Part shown: positions 19,050 through 27,713 of the stretch, piece by piece | Layout: every line of letters starts with the position of its first letter | How positions within the stretch are numbered: the first letter of the stretch is position 1 | Assembly: GCA_014238335.1 (NCBI GenBank) | Contig: JABABI010000032.1 | Coordinates: forward strand, 1 to 64,000 | Direction: 5' to 3' | Origin: Fuerstiella sp. | GTDB lineage: Bacteria; Planctomycetota; Planctomycetia; Planctomycetales; Planctomycetaceae | DNA length: 64,000 nucleotides | Notes under the pieces: generated by a model | What the model was told of the DNA's origin: nothing | The model's input: the letters and a program-made list of their open reading frames with translations, nothing else | Databases searched by the model: none | Made by a program: the position numbers and the translations under genes

Positions 19050-21800
19050 TCAATTCGCTCCGCCGGCAGTCGTTTCATACGTTACGCCACTCGGAACGGG
19101 TACGGGCACCGCGACGGTCGTGCCGTAATTCCCTTCAGTTTTCGTGAGTGAATCGACGGCCACGAATGCGGTGAACGAACTCATCAGATTGTAAGCCAGT
19201 GCCGTATCCGTCACCGCCTCCCTGATCTCAGCGGCCACTTCAGGCGCGTGACTGGCATAGTTGACCATATCCTTGATCTTCAGCCGGGCCCACACAGCGG
19301 CAACGCCCCTGTGATCCGTTGAGGCGTCTTCTTCATCCAGTGAAACGGTGAACGAGGTGGCCTCCATGTCAACGCGCCCGGTGACACTGACGGTATCGAG
19401 TTCGCCTCTGAATCGACCGGTAATGACGACGGGACGACCAACGATCAGATCCGGAAGCCGTTGCGGATAGACGTTGGAAACATCCATGCTGCCAAAGTCG
19501 ATGGACAGGTCGGTCATGGCGGGATGGCTGATGCTCTGATGGAAGCGTTCCATGATTGCCGTCGCATCGTCGTTCAGGCTCAGGTAAGCCACGGCACCGC
19601 GACCGATAATCGCCATCCGATCCATCAGGAATCGATTCGGTGAACTGCCAACGCCAAAGCTGAAAATGCGAGACGCTCCCACTTTGTCGTGGATGGTGCT
19701 CATAATCTGCTGTTCGTTGCCGATGTAGCCGTCCGTCATGAAGGACACCACACGAAAGCGACCTTCGTCATGGGGAAAATCGAGTGCCGTCCTGATGCCT
19801 TCGATCATGTGAGTGCCACCTGTGCCATTCAACGACGCCACATATTTCAGACCCCGCTGGATATTGGCTTCCGTTGCCAAAACCGGCTCCGGCCCCAGCT
19901 GAGAAGCATTGTTGGAAAACCGAATGATCTGAAAGCTGTCTCGCGGAGTAAGAGACTGCAGAGCGTACGAAATCGCTGCTTTCGCCTGAGCAATCGGTTT
20001 ACCTCGCATACTACCCGAGCAGTCCAGCACAAAGACCATCTCCATGGGGCTCCGCTGTACCTGAGCCAGATCGGCTGGCGGATACAGCATCATGGTGAAA
20101 TACTTGCCGTGATCGTCTTCGTGAGTCAGCATGGCCGTCTTGATCTGATCTCCGGCGACCTTGTACCGCAGCACGAAATCCCTGTTCGGGATGGAACCCC
20201 GCGAGGACAACGTCACCCGCCGCTGTGACTCGCAGATTTCCTGCACGTCGACCGCGTGATTGACGCAGTGGACATTTTCAACATCAACACCGGCGGCGAT
20301 GTTCAGCGACAGCGATATGTCGTGACCGCTGCGTTCGTGTGGGGCCAGATACTGCACTTCAGTTTTCTGTCCACTGGCCCCCTGCCCGCCACGAGCAACA
20401 GCCCCCACTCCGGCGGTCATGGCTGGTGGATTGAAGCGAGGACCAACAACCATTGGAAAGACAAACTCGTACGCTCCGTCGTCGTATCTCAGCGTGTTGA
20501 AGTAGCGAATGTTGATGTCGATTTTCTTTCCGGGTTCAATATTGGCCACTTTCTGAGTAAAGATATTCGGCCGCTCCTGAGTCATCAGCGCCGCCACGTG
20601 CCCCTGCGATTTTGCAGCTGCGTAAATTTGTTCTGCTTTTTCGCGTTCACGAATAATGCCGCGTATTTTTCGGTCGCCGACCGTCATAACAAATTCGTTC
20701 ACCGCGGCATTCTGTGGCAGAGGGAAAACGTACACCGCTTCGATTTTGGAATCGTACGGATTGTGAAACTGTTGAGTCACATCAACGGTCGCGATGTAGC
20801 CATCGATGTTGCCCTCGACAGCGGTGTGTTTAAGTGGCACGGGAACCTGTTCGGGTTGGTTCGGCAACGTCGCCATCAACGCACCACAACCGGGAACTTC
20901 AGGATTCGGATTTGCCGCTTTCGTATCCGTGGCTCTGGCAATGATCCAGAGTTCTTCGCCTGGCTGCAGATCGAGTTGCAGAGCCTTCTTTTTTGATGCG
21001 ACCAGTGCGGGAACCTCGTAATCCAGAGCAACTCCTGAACGTCCAAAGTTGTTCGATGTTTTCGGTGAACGACTATTATCCGACGTCCCCTGTTGCCCAC
21101 CCCGCCGTTCTCCCGCGCCACGACTCCCGAGTTTCCTGGAGAGCGATTTCTTTGCCAACTCCTCCTGCCTCTCGTCTAAGCTCTCAGATCCTGGCGACGA
21201 TGGTTGACTGTCAGGACGATTCAAAGGCAGGTCTGAGCCCTTCAATTGCATCTGTCCCAAGTCCCTGATCTGCTGCGGCAATGCCTCCCTCGCTGGATTC
21301 TTGGCACGTTCTTCCTCTGTGCTGGCTGCCACGGCAGATGCGGGACGATTCCCTGCGGGCATGTCCTTGCCACCCGGTAACTCCAGCCTGTCCGCTTGTG
21401 CCTCCTGCTTCGGCGGCTGAGGTGTCGTCGATACTGAACTGTTCGAATGTCTTCTCGCGGATTCGCTTTCACCTTCCAGCCGCGCGCGAACACGACCGTT
21501 ATTTGACCGTTCAGCAGGATTGCTGATCGACGTGCTCACTTCTGCGCCAAAATCACCGTCACCGCCGGACGACACAACAGATTCTTCCAACACACTGCCT
21601 TCCATTTCCTCATCAAAAAAAGAGCCGTCAGCTGCCAGCCCGTCGGCCAGATGATCCGCAGCAGGCAGTTGTGCAGGCTCTGTAGGAGATTCGTTCGCGG
21701 TCTGTTCGCCAGTTTGGCTGCAACCGAGAAAAGTAAAGCTGACCACAGAGATAAATGTGGTCGCCAGAACCCAGCGAACATCGATGCGTGCGAAATTCAT
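19050..21800 (-). CDS. VIT and VWA domain lipoprotein
   Basis: A 916-residue protein from ATG 21800 (GGAAGG eight bases upstream; a GTG at 21809 is less likely). The N-terminus ends in a lipobox-like FTFLGC at Cys27, suggesting a lipoprotein. A disordered Ser/Gln/Glu-rich linker of about 200 residues follows, then a VIT (inter-alpha-trypsin) domain at about 315-440 with FHNPYDSKIEAVYVFPLPQN. A von Willebrand A domain at about 585-760 has an intact MIDAS start, LDCSGS, and MTDGYIG. These domains bind metal and mediate protein-protein adhesion outside the cytoplasm. It is the last of three minus-strand genes (dockerin, cohesin-like, VIT-VWA) divergent from an ECF sigma gene. A role in surface assembly or sensing is inferred. 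Confidence 0.92.
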   Translation of the reverse strand: MNFARIDVRWVLATTFISVVSFTFLGCSQTGEQTANESPTEPAQLPAADHLADGLAADGSFFDEEMEGSVLEESVVSSGGDGDFGAEVSTSISNPAERSNNGRVRARLEGESESARRHSNSSVSTTPQPPKQEAQADRLELPGGKDMPAGNRPASAVAASTEEERAKNPAREALPQQIRDLGQMQLKGSDLPLNRPDSQPSSPGSESLDERQEELAKKSLSRKLGSRGAGERRGGQQGTSDNSRSPKTSNNFGRSGVALDYEVPALVASKKKALQLDLQPGEELWIIARATDTKAANPNPEVPGCGALMATLPNQPEQVPVPLKHTAVEGNIDGYIATVDVTQQFHNPYDSKIEAVYVFPLPQNAAVNEFVMTVGDRKIRGIIREREKAEQIYAAAKSQGHVAALMTQERPNIFTQKVANIEPGKKIDINIRYFNTLRYDDGAYEFVFPMVVGPRFNPPAMTAGVGAVARGGQGASGQKTEVQYLAPHERSGHDISLSLNIAAGVDVENVHCVNHAVDVQEICESQRRVTLSSRGSIPNRDFVLRYKVAGDQIKTAMLTHEDDHGKYFTMMLYPPADLAQVQRSPMEMVFVLDCSGSMRGKPIAQAKAAISYALQSLTPRDSFQIIRFSNNASQLGPEPVLATEANIQRGLKYVASLNGTGGTHMIEGIRTALDFPHDEGRFRVVSFMTDGYIGNEQQIMSTIHDKVGASRIFSFGVGSSPNRFLMDRMAIIGRGAVAYLSLNDDATAIMERFHQSISHPAMTDLSIDFGSMDVSNVYPQRLPDLIVGRPVVITGRFRGELDTVSVTGRVDMEATSFTVSLDEEDASTDHRGVAAVWARLKIKDMVNYASHAPEVAAEIREAVTDTALAYNLMSSFTAFVAVDSLTKTEGNYGTTVAVPVPVPSGVTYETTAGGAN

Positions 21801-21889
21801 GTCGTTCACCTTCCGGTAGAATCGTGTTTCGTTTCTTGTCTGTTACCGTGAGATTCCGACTTCGCGATGCAGCCGGGCACCTCCCCTTC

Positions 21890-22522
21890 CTAAGCCCTTG
21901 CCTTTTCAATCGACAGTTCGGCTGGAACGCGTTCCCCATCAGTCGTTGCCGAAACACTCAGTTTCGTCTCGTATTCCTTGACCCCGGGCCCCCGCAGCTG
22001 CACATGAATCCGTGCCACTCGACAGCGACCTGCCGGAAGATTCTCGCCCGTCGTGAATGCCGCAAGGATCACTCGGTTGTTCTTCATCGCCCGGGAATCG
22101 TAGTACGGAGGTTCCGCGAAAGCAGCAGGTTCACCGCCTTCAATACCCACGATTTCGACACCTGGTGTCTTACTGGTCAGCTCAACCTGATACGCCGCCA
22201 AAGGCTGATTACCCGAATCGACAAACACATCAATGGCTTCAAACCGCACGGCATCCGCTTTGACATCATTGGGGCCTTCCAGCTGGACGATAGAAACACT
22301 CTCAGCCAGGTCACGCGGTGCGGCAGCAGGAGCCTGAGACTCAGACACCTGCTTCTCGACCACGACATCCACAGCCTTCGACTTGACGATCGCCCTGTCC
22401 GCGTCATCCTGAGCATACACCATCGCCATCAGGCACACATCGAAAACAATCAGTACCGTCCACACCAGCGGCAAACGCCACCGTCGTTCGCCTTTGTTTC
22501 GATTATCAATTGCAACGTTCAT
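21890..22522 (-). CDS. Membrane-anchored cohesin-like protein
   Basis: A 210-residue protein from ATG 22522, with an AAAGG ten bases upstream; an in-frame GTG at 22597 would add a tail that reads unlike a leader. One membrane segment or signal anchor lies at about residues 18-36, then an Ala/Glu/Lys-rich linker. The beta-rich C-terminal domain (about 93-195) has a cohesin-like pattern: FEAIDVFVDSGNQPLAAYQV, GVEIVGIEGG, RVILAAFTTGENLPAG. Cohesins bind dockerins, and the gene just upstream encodes a dockerin-bearing membrane protein, so the two products may bind each other outside the membrane. It sits 77 bases after that gene and 89 before the VIT-VWA gene. Cohesin assignment is by pattern only. 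Confidence 0.75.
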   Translation of the reverse strand: MNVAIDNRNKGERRWRLPLVWTVLIVFDVCLMAMVYAQDDADRAIVKSKAVDVVVEKQVSESQAPAAAPRDLAESVSIVQLEGPNDVKADAVRFEAIDVFVDSGNQPLAAYQVELTSKTPGVEIVGIEGGEPAAFAEPPYYDSRAMKNNRVILAAFTTGENLPAGRCRVARIHVQLRGPGVKEYETKLSVSATTDGERVPAELSIEKARA

Positions 22523-22599
22523 TGTTCGTCGCCTTTCGTTTTTTACAGCACAAGGGACACGCTCGTCATCCCAATCAGGAACCAGGCAAACTGCCACGG

Positions 22600-23130
22600 C
22601 TACAACATCACTGCATTCATCGCGATCAGCTCTACATCCGCATCATTCACCACGCCGTCGCCGTTTTGATCCCCTGTCACCAGGCCGGCATCAGACCGGC
22701 GTACACGGCGAGCCAGCGCGAATGCATCCAGAATATCCACGTTGCCACTTCGGTCAATATCTTCCCTCTGATACAAAGAGCCCCGTGAATTCGGACCAGA
22801 CACCGATTCGGCGGTGTCCATCGCGTATTCGGCAACAAACGGAGCAGCCACCCGGTCGACGTCTAAAAAATGCCATTGAGACGTGACCGCAATTAGCAAA
22901 GCTGCCGCCAGACTGCCGACGGACACCAGTCCAAACGTCCAGTTCCGTCGTAATGGCTGTACCCGATTCGGCCTCCTGCCGTCCTGCAGAACGGCCTGAG
23001 CGTCGGCCAGAATAGCCTCGTCCATCGTCTTCGACACGGAAACTGGTCGCACACACCGCTCACGCAATTCGTCCACAACCTCTTGTGGCAATTGACCTTC
23101 CGGCATCTGAGACATACTTATTTCCGACAT
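22600..23130 (-). CDS. Single-pass membrane protein with C-terminal dockerin
   Basis: A 176-residue protein. The start is ATG 23130, supported by GGAGG nine bases upstream; an ATG-like start at 23148 is excluded by that site. The first 60 residues are hydrophilic and probably cytoplasmic (LPQEVVDELRERCVRPVSVS), followed by one membrane helix (about 66-82). An extracytoplasmic part ends in two EF-hand-like dockerin repeats: DIDRSGNVDILDAFALARRV (about 124-143) and DQNGDGVVNDADVELIAMNA (about 154-173). Dockerins bind Ca2+ and cohesins. The gene is the first of the minus-strand unit and is divergent from an ECF sigma gene, the position and topology expected of an anti-sigma factor, but no zinc-binding anti-sigma motif (HxxxCxxC) is present. 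That role is a guess. Confidence 0.82.
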   Translation of the reverse strand: MSEISMSQMPEGQLPQEVVDELRERCVRPVSVSKTMDEAILADAQAVLQDGRRPNRVQPLRRNWTFGLVSVGSLAAALLIAVTSQWHFLDVDRVAAPFVAEYAMDTAESVSGPNSRGSLYQREDIDRSGNVDILDAFALARRVRRSDAGLVTGDQNGDGVVNDADVELIAMNAVML

Positions 23131-23627
23131 GTTTCGTAACCTCCGCATCCTTCAGTCCCGGACCAGCTAAATTCGTTCAATCAATTCTGCAGAACCGTTT
23201 GTGTCGTGAACAGTGCACCCTGATGCAGCGACAAACCGTGCGTCACCCACAACAACGCGAATCACCTATGCCAAACGGTGATACTGACGAACGGCGCACT
23301 CCCGATCAGCCCACATCACCGCCAGCCTACTGACAAATTCAAGAACCACTAAAATCAATTGAACGATCGACCCACGTTCCACGCTCTCAAATTGCATGAG
23401 CACAACAACAGGCTGGCGTTGTCCCAAACCCGGCGACAACGTAAATGAATTACGATTCACTTCCTGAAGTTTTACTCCGGATCGGACGGTTCAAGAAAAT
23501 CGGGAACTTCTTCAGACTATGTTCGTCCAATCGGCACGACATCAGTTCCAGAACCCGGCAGAAGCAGCCCGTCGGTCTCCCGACCAAAGACCGGTTTTGG
23601 CGGCTATGCCGAATTCAGGGTGTGTGA
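23131..23627. other. Divergent promoter region between dockerin and ECF sigma genes
   Basis: This 497-base gap must carry the promoters of both units. A 60-codon plus-strand frame (23445-23627) ends right before the sigma ATG but has no ribosome-binding site or family resemblance. No clear palindrome or duplicated ECF promoter motif could be picked out by eye. Confidence 0.4.
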
Positions 23628-24179
23628 ATGAGTAAAGAGTCGGACAATCGGTCAGACCTTCAGTTGATTGCCGCGATTAATGTCGGCGATCACGACGCAT
23701 TTGCAGTTCTGTATCAGCGCTACAAGGGCTGGGTGGTGGGTCTGGCATTCCGCTTCACCGGCCATCACGACGATGCTCTGGATGTCATGCAGGAAACGTT
23801 TGCTTACCTGGTGAGAAAATTTCCCGGCTTCGAACTGACCGCTCAAATGACAACGTTTCTGTATCCCGCTGTCCGCAATCTCTCAATTGCCTCACGAAAG
23901 AAACGACAACGGTCCACGAGCCACAACATAGACCTCGACCTTTTTCCCGCCGCCGAATCCGGGGACACTCTGGAACGCGACGACTTCACCGTCATGCTGG
24001 CAGCTCTGTCGGATGCTCACCGTGAAATCCTGCTAATGCGTTTCGTTGACGACATGACTCAACCGGAAATCGCTGAAGCCCTGGATCTGCCTCTCGGCAC
24101 GGTCAAATCCCGGCTGCATCACGCCGTACAGGCCGTGAAGAACTCGCCAGCAGTTGCTGAATTGCTGTCCAGCCGGTGA
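23628..24179 (+). CDS. ECF-type RNA polymerase sigma factor
   Basis: A 183-residue sigma-70 family factor of the extracytoplasmic-function type. Region 2 (about residues 22-92) contains LYQRYKGWVVGLAFRFTGHH and DALDVMQETFAYLVRKF, with the core-binding and -10-recognition helices. Region 4 (about 120-175) has LSDAHREILLMRFVDDMTQPEIAEALDLPLGTVKSRLHHA, a helix-turn-helix for the -35 element. Regions 1 and 3 are absent, as in all ECFs. The start ATG 23628 is preceded by AGGG. Upstream on the opposite strand are dockerin, cohesin-like and VIT-VWA genes; downstream on the same strand, after a 157-base gap, are PSD1 and DUF1501 genes. It likely controls one or both sets. Confidence 0.95.
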   Translation: MSKESDNRSDLQLIAAINVGDHDAFAVLYQRYKGWVVGLAFRFTGHHDDALDVMQETFAYLVRKFPGFELTAQMTTFLYPAVRNLSIASRKKRQRSTSHNIDLDLFPAAESGDTLERDDFTVMLAALSDAHREILLMRFVDDMTQPEIAEALDLPLGTVKSRLHHAVQAVKNSPAVAELLSSR

Positions 24180-24181
24180 AA

Positions 24182-24255
24182 AGGGTCGGGAGTCTTTTCC
24201 GACTGGAGTCGCAGCCAGGTCAGATACTGATCTTCCGGAAGAGATTCCCGACCCT
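24182..24255 (+). other. Long stem-loop directly after the ECF sigma gene
   Basis: Arms 24182-24201 and 24236-24255 can pair over 20 positions, 18 as Watson-Crick and two as G-U pairs in plus-strand RNA. The 34-base loop could form two further short hairpins (CTGG/CCAG and TCAG/CTGA), giving a branched structure. It starts two bases after the sigma stop codon and ends about 80 bases before the PSD1 start. No U-run follows, so it does not look like a simple intrinsic terminator; an attenuator, a transcript-stabilising or processing element, or a dispersed repeat are alternatives. Confidence 0.7.
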
Positions 24256-24336
24256 CTGCGCTCCTCCCCCTGGATTCGTTTATGCGCAGATTTTTCGCAG
24301 TGTGTTGCGCCCTGCTGTGTTGTTATCATACGCAGC

Positions 24337-27300
24337 ATGATTCTGACTCACGTTCAACAAGTCTTTTGCTTCCTCTTCGCATCTGCCGTGATCGTTAACG
24401 TTGCCAGTCCAGCCGACATTGACTATCTGCGCGATATTAAGCCTGTTTTGAAGGCGAAGTGTTATTCCTGCCACGGAGCCATCAGACAGGAAGCCAACCT
24501 GCGGCTCGACACAGTGGAATTCATGCGCACGGGTGGCAACACCGGACCTGCGCTGAAGAATGGTGATGAACTTCAAAGCGACTTGCTGCTGCGTGTCACT
24601 GCGCCCGACGAATCGGACCGAATGCCACCGGAAGGCGAGCCGCTGTCGCTGGAACAGATTGAGCAGTTCAGGAGATGGCTGGCGGGCGGGGCGGCGGCTC
24701 CGGACCACGAACAACCACAGACGAATCCGAAGACACACTGGGCGTTTCAGCCGCTGTTGAATGTCGAGCCGCCAGTCGGCAATCATCCGGTCGACGCGTT
24801 CATCAGTCGCAGACTTGCCAGTGCCGGACTTCAACGTTCGCCACCAACAGATATCGTCTCATTGGTCCGCCGCATGTTCATGGACCTGCATGGCCTGCCG
24901 CCGACACCTCAGCAGATTGCAGAGTGGACTCATCGATTTTCTGCTGCCAAAAAGAAAGACAATCAGGGAAGCGGACAGGCCGGATCACTACATGAGTTGA
25001 TCGACGAGCTGCTGGACAGTCCCCGGTACGGGGAACGATGGGCTCAGCACTGGCTGGACGTTGTACGGTATGCAGACACTCATGGCTTCGAAGTCAATAC
25101 GCCTCGGCCCAACGCATGGCCGTACCGCGACTACGTCATTGAAGCGTTCAACAAAGACAAACCCTACGACCGATTCGTCTTTGAACAGCTGGCCGGGGAC
25201 AGCGTCGGCCAGGACGCGGCCACGGGCTTCATGGTCGCCGCAGCTGCCCTGCTGCCAGGGCAAATTGGAAAAGACGACGAATCCAAACGCTTAGCTCGGC
25301 AGGACGAACTTGATGAAATCATCGTCGGTACAACAGCCACATTTTTGGGCGTGACGGTAGGCTGTGCTCGATGTCACGATCATAAATTCGATCCCGTGTC
25401 TCAAACGGACTACTACGCCATGCAGGCGTTCTTCGCGGGTGTTGATTACGGTGACCGCGAAGTCCGCGGCGACGAATATCAGCGGCGAATGACAAAGGCT
25501 GATGAACAGCAGCCGCAGATCGCCGAAATCAGGAGACATCTGAACGAGTATGAAACAAAGGCATTCACGGGCCGAACCGTCATCATCGATGACGAAGATC
25601 TCGACCATGTGACACTGCTGAAGACAAAGAACGGTCATGGCACAAATCCGGACGGAGCTGGTCGTGGGTATCGAAACGATGTCGGCGATAAATCGCGATA
25701 CGGCAACTTCAGCGGAAGCCGCTACACATGGTGGGACAACAATTCGGGCGAAGATGTGTTCACATGGAACCCGGAATCCGTGGGGCGATTTCGACTGTGG
25801 ATATCCTGGGGCGTCCATGGCAGCGGAGTTCACACTCGGGACGCACGCTATGTGCTGGACCACGATGGCGACCTGTCCACGAAGAACGATCAGGAACAGA
25901 TCGCCGTGGCAGACCAGTATTACTTCACCGGCGTTACAAACGGCGAGTCGGAACAGAAACCGCTGTGGAGCGGGCTCTTCTACGCCGGCATTCATGATCT
26001 CACCAGTGCAACTCGTCTGATTCTTCGCGGCGGCGAAACGGGAACAGGCATCACCGCAGACGTAATCGTACTGCAGGCAACGATCCCAGACACCAGCTCG
26101 CTCCCCCGGCTCCGCGCCCCCGTCGATGCCCTGAAAACGATCGAATACTTCGCACCGGTCAAGGCGCGACTGGTGCGATTCACATCCTTCGAAACAATCG
26201 ACAACGACAAACACCAACCCTGCATTGATGAACTCGAAGTCTTCACCACAGACAGTAATCCCAAAAACGTTGCCCTGGCGGCCAATGGCACGACAGCATC
26301 TTCGTCTGGGAATTCTTCGAACACCGGCAAGCACCAGTTGAAGCACATCAACGATGGAAACTACGGCAACAGCTACAGCTGGATCTCGAACGAACACGGC
26401 AAAGGCTGGGTTCAGCTCGAATTTTCTAAACCTGAGACCATCAACCGCGTCGAATGGGCGCGCGACCGAGAAGGAAAGTTCGCGGATCGTCTGTCGATCC
26501 GTTATCGGATAGACACGTCGATGGATGGACAAAGCTGGACCCCGGTCGCGCAATCGGAGGACCGACTTCCGATGGGTGCGGCGCACGACAATGTCACGGC
26601 TTTGCTGCGCAACGGCTCATCGGACGGCGGAACGGACGTGTCGGCACTGGCAACTCAACTTCAGCAACTTGAAAAACAGGTGGCGAATCTGCGCAAGCCG
26701 CGGATGGTGTTCTCAGGTAAATTTCGCGAACCCGATAAGACTTTCGTTCTGAATCGGGGTGATCCGGAACAGCCGACCGCTGAGATCACGCCGCACGTGT
26801 TGACATCATTCGGCTCGGTCAGTCTGCCAGCGGAATCGGATGACGTACAGCGTCGAGCCGTCCTGGCGAAGTGGATCACGTCGTCCGACAATCCGCTGAC
26901 AGCGCGAGTGATGGTGAATCGGATCTGGCAGTATCACTTTGGTACCGGACTGGTCGAAACTTCCAGCGACTTCGGACTTAACGGCGCCTCTCCCAGTCAT
27001 CCGGAACTGCTCGACTGGCTGGCGGGCGAATTCGTTTCCAGCGGCTGGTCGATCAAACACGTGCATCGCGTGATCATGTCATCAAAAACATATCAGCAGT
27101 CATCGTCGCAGCCGAATAAAACGAAGGGGGCCAATACTCACGTCGCAGACGCTGCAACAGTGGATTCGAGCAACCGGCTGCTCTGGCATTTCCCCAGTCG
27201 CCGGCTGGAAGCCGAAGCCATCCGCGATTGCATGCTGCAGATCAGCGGGCAGTTGAATCTGAAGACAGGTGGCCCGGGCTTCGATTTTTTCAAGACTCGA

Positions 27301-27711
27301 GGCGGCCTGAGCGGTTTCCCCCCCGTCGAAGAATTCACAGCCAACGAGATGCGACGAATGATTTATGCCCATAAAATCCGCATGGAACCAGTACCGGTCT
27401 TCGGAGCATTCGATTGTCCGGATGCCGGGCTGCCAACACCCCGACGAAACCAGTCCACCACCGCGATTCAGGCATTGAACCTGTTCAACAGCTCGTTCGT
27501 TATCGACCAGTCCATCGCGTTTGCAAAACACGTTCAAGCCGAAGCAGGGACATCCGTTGAAGATCAGGCTGAACTCGCTTTTCGTGTTGCCGTTGGTCGT
27601 CCGGTATCTGCAGTGGAATTAGTTCCGGTTCTCGAATCCGTAAAAACTCACGGACTGCCGACGTTGTGCCGAGCCTTGTTTAACAGCAGCGAATTTCTGT
27701 TTATCCCGTAA
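24337..27711 (+). CDS. Planctomycete cytochrome/PSD1 protein with discoidin-like insert
   Basis: A 1124-residue exported protein starting at ATG 24337, where a signal peptide (HVQQVFCFLFASAVIVNVAS) begins; longer starts would add an unrelated tail. Domains in order: planctomycete cytochrome C domain with CYSCH heme motif and DYLRDIKPVLKAKCYSC; DUF1549 (PSCyt2) with SPRYGERWAQHWLDVVRYAD; a second CxxCH motif in GCARCHDHKFDP; an F5/8 type C (discoidin)-like beta-sandwich, about residues 640-740, with GKGWVQLEFSKPETINRVEW; and DUF1553 (PSD1) with NPLTARVMVNRIWQYHFGTG. These proteins are abundant in planctomycetes and typically paired with DUF1501 genes; the biochemical role is not established. 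The discoidin-like part suggests carbohydrate binding. The DUF1501 gene follows after two bases. Confidence 0.93.
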   Translation: MILTHVQQVFCFLFASAVIVNVASPADIDYLRDIKPVLKAKCYSCHGAIRQEANLRLDTVEFMRTGGNTGPALKNGDELQSDLLLRVTAPDESDRMPPEGEPLSLEQIEQFRRWLAGGAAAPDHEQPQTNPKTHWAFQPLLNVEPPVGNHPVDAFISRRLASAGLQRSPPTDIVSLVRRMFMDLHGLPPTPQQIAEWTHRFSAAKKKDNQGSGQAGSLHELIDELLDSPRYGERWAQHWLDVVRYADTHGFEVNTPRPNAWPYRDYVIEAFNKDKPYDRFVFEQLAGDSVGQDAATGFMVAAAALLPGQIGKDDESKRLARQDELDEIIVGTTATFLGVTVGCARCHDHKFDPVSQTDYYAMQAFFAGVDYGDREVRGDEYQRRMTKADEQQPQIAEIRRHLNEYETKAFTGRTVIIDDEDLDHVTLLKTKNGHGTNPDGAGRGYRNDVGDKSRYGNFSGSRYTWWDNNSGEDVFTWNPESVGRFRLWISWGVHGSGVHTRDARYVLDHDGDLSTKNDQEQIAVADQYYFTGVTNGESEQKPLWSGLFYAGIHDLTSATRLILRGGETGTGITADVIVLQATIPDTSSLPRLRAPVDALKTIEYFAPVKARLVRFTSFETIDNDKHQPCIDELEVFTTDSNPKNVALAANGTTASSSGNSSNTGKHQLKHINDGNYGNSYSWISNEHGKGWVQLEFSKPETINRVEWARDREGKFADRLSIRYRIDTSMDGQSWTPVAQSEDRLPMGAAHDNVTALLRNGSSDGGTDVSALATQLQQLEKQVANLRKPRMVFSGKFREPDKTFVLNRGDPEQPTAEITPHVLTSFGSVSLPAESDDVQRRAVLAKWITSSDNPLTARVMVNRIWQYHFGTGLVETSSDFGLNGASPSHPELLDWLAGEFVSSGWSIKHVHRVIMSSKTYQQSSSQPNKTKGANTHVADAATVDSSNRLLWHFPSRRLEAEAIRDCMLQISGQLNLKTGGPGFDFFKTRGGLSGFPPVEEFTANEMRRMIYAHKIRMEPVPVFGAFDCPDAGLPTPRRNQSTTAIQALNLFNSSFVIDQSIAFAKHVQAEAGTSVEDQAELAFRVAVGRPVSAVELVPVLESVKTHGLPTLCRALFNSSEFLFIP

Positions 27712-27713
27712 TC

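Noticed and set aside
21755..22669. 304-codon plus-strand frame across the cohesin-like gene
   Set aside because: It spans two real genes and the gap between them on the other strand and its product is His/Arg-rich without family motifs.
23445..23627. 60-codon frame ending just before the ECF sigma ATG, possible leader peptide
   Set aside because: No ribosome-binding site and no family; near-abutment with the sigma start may be chance.
25291..26586. 431-codon minus-strand frame opposite the PSD1 gene
   Set aside because: Antisense to a gene with intact family domains; the translation has no recognisable motif.
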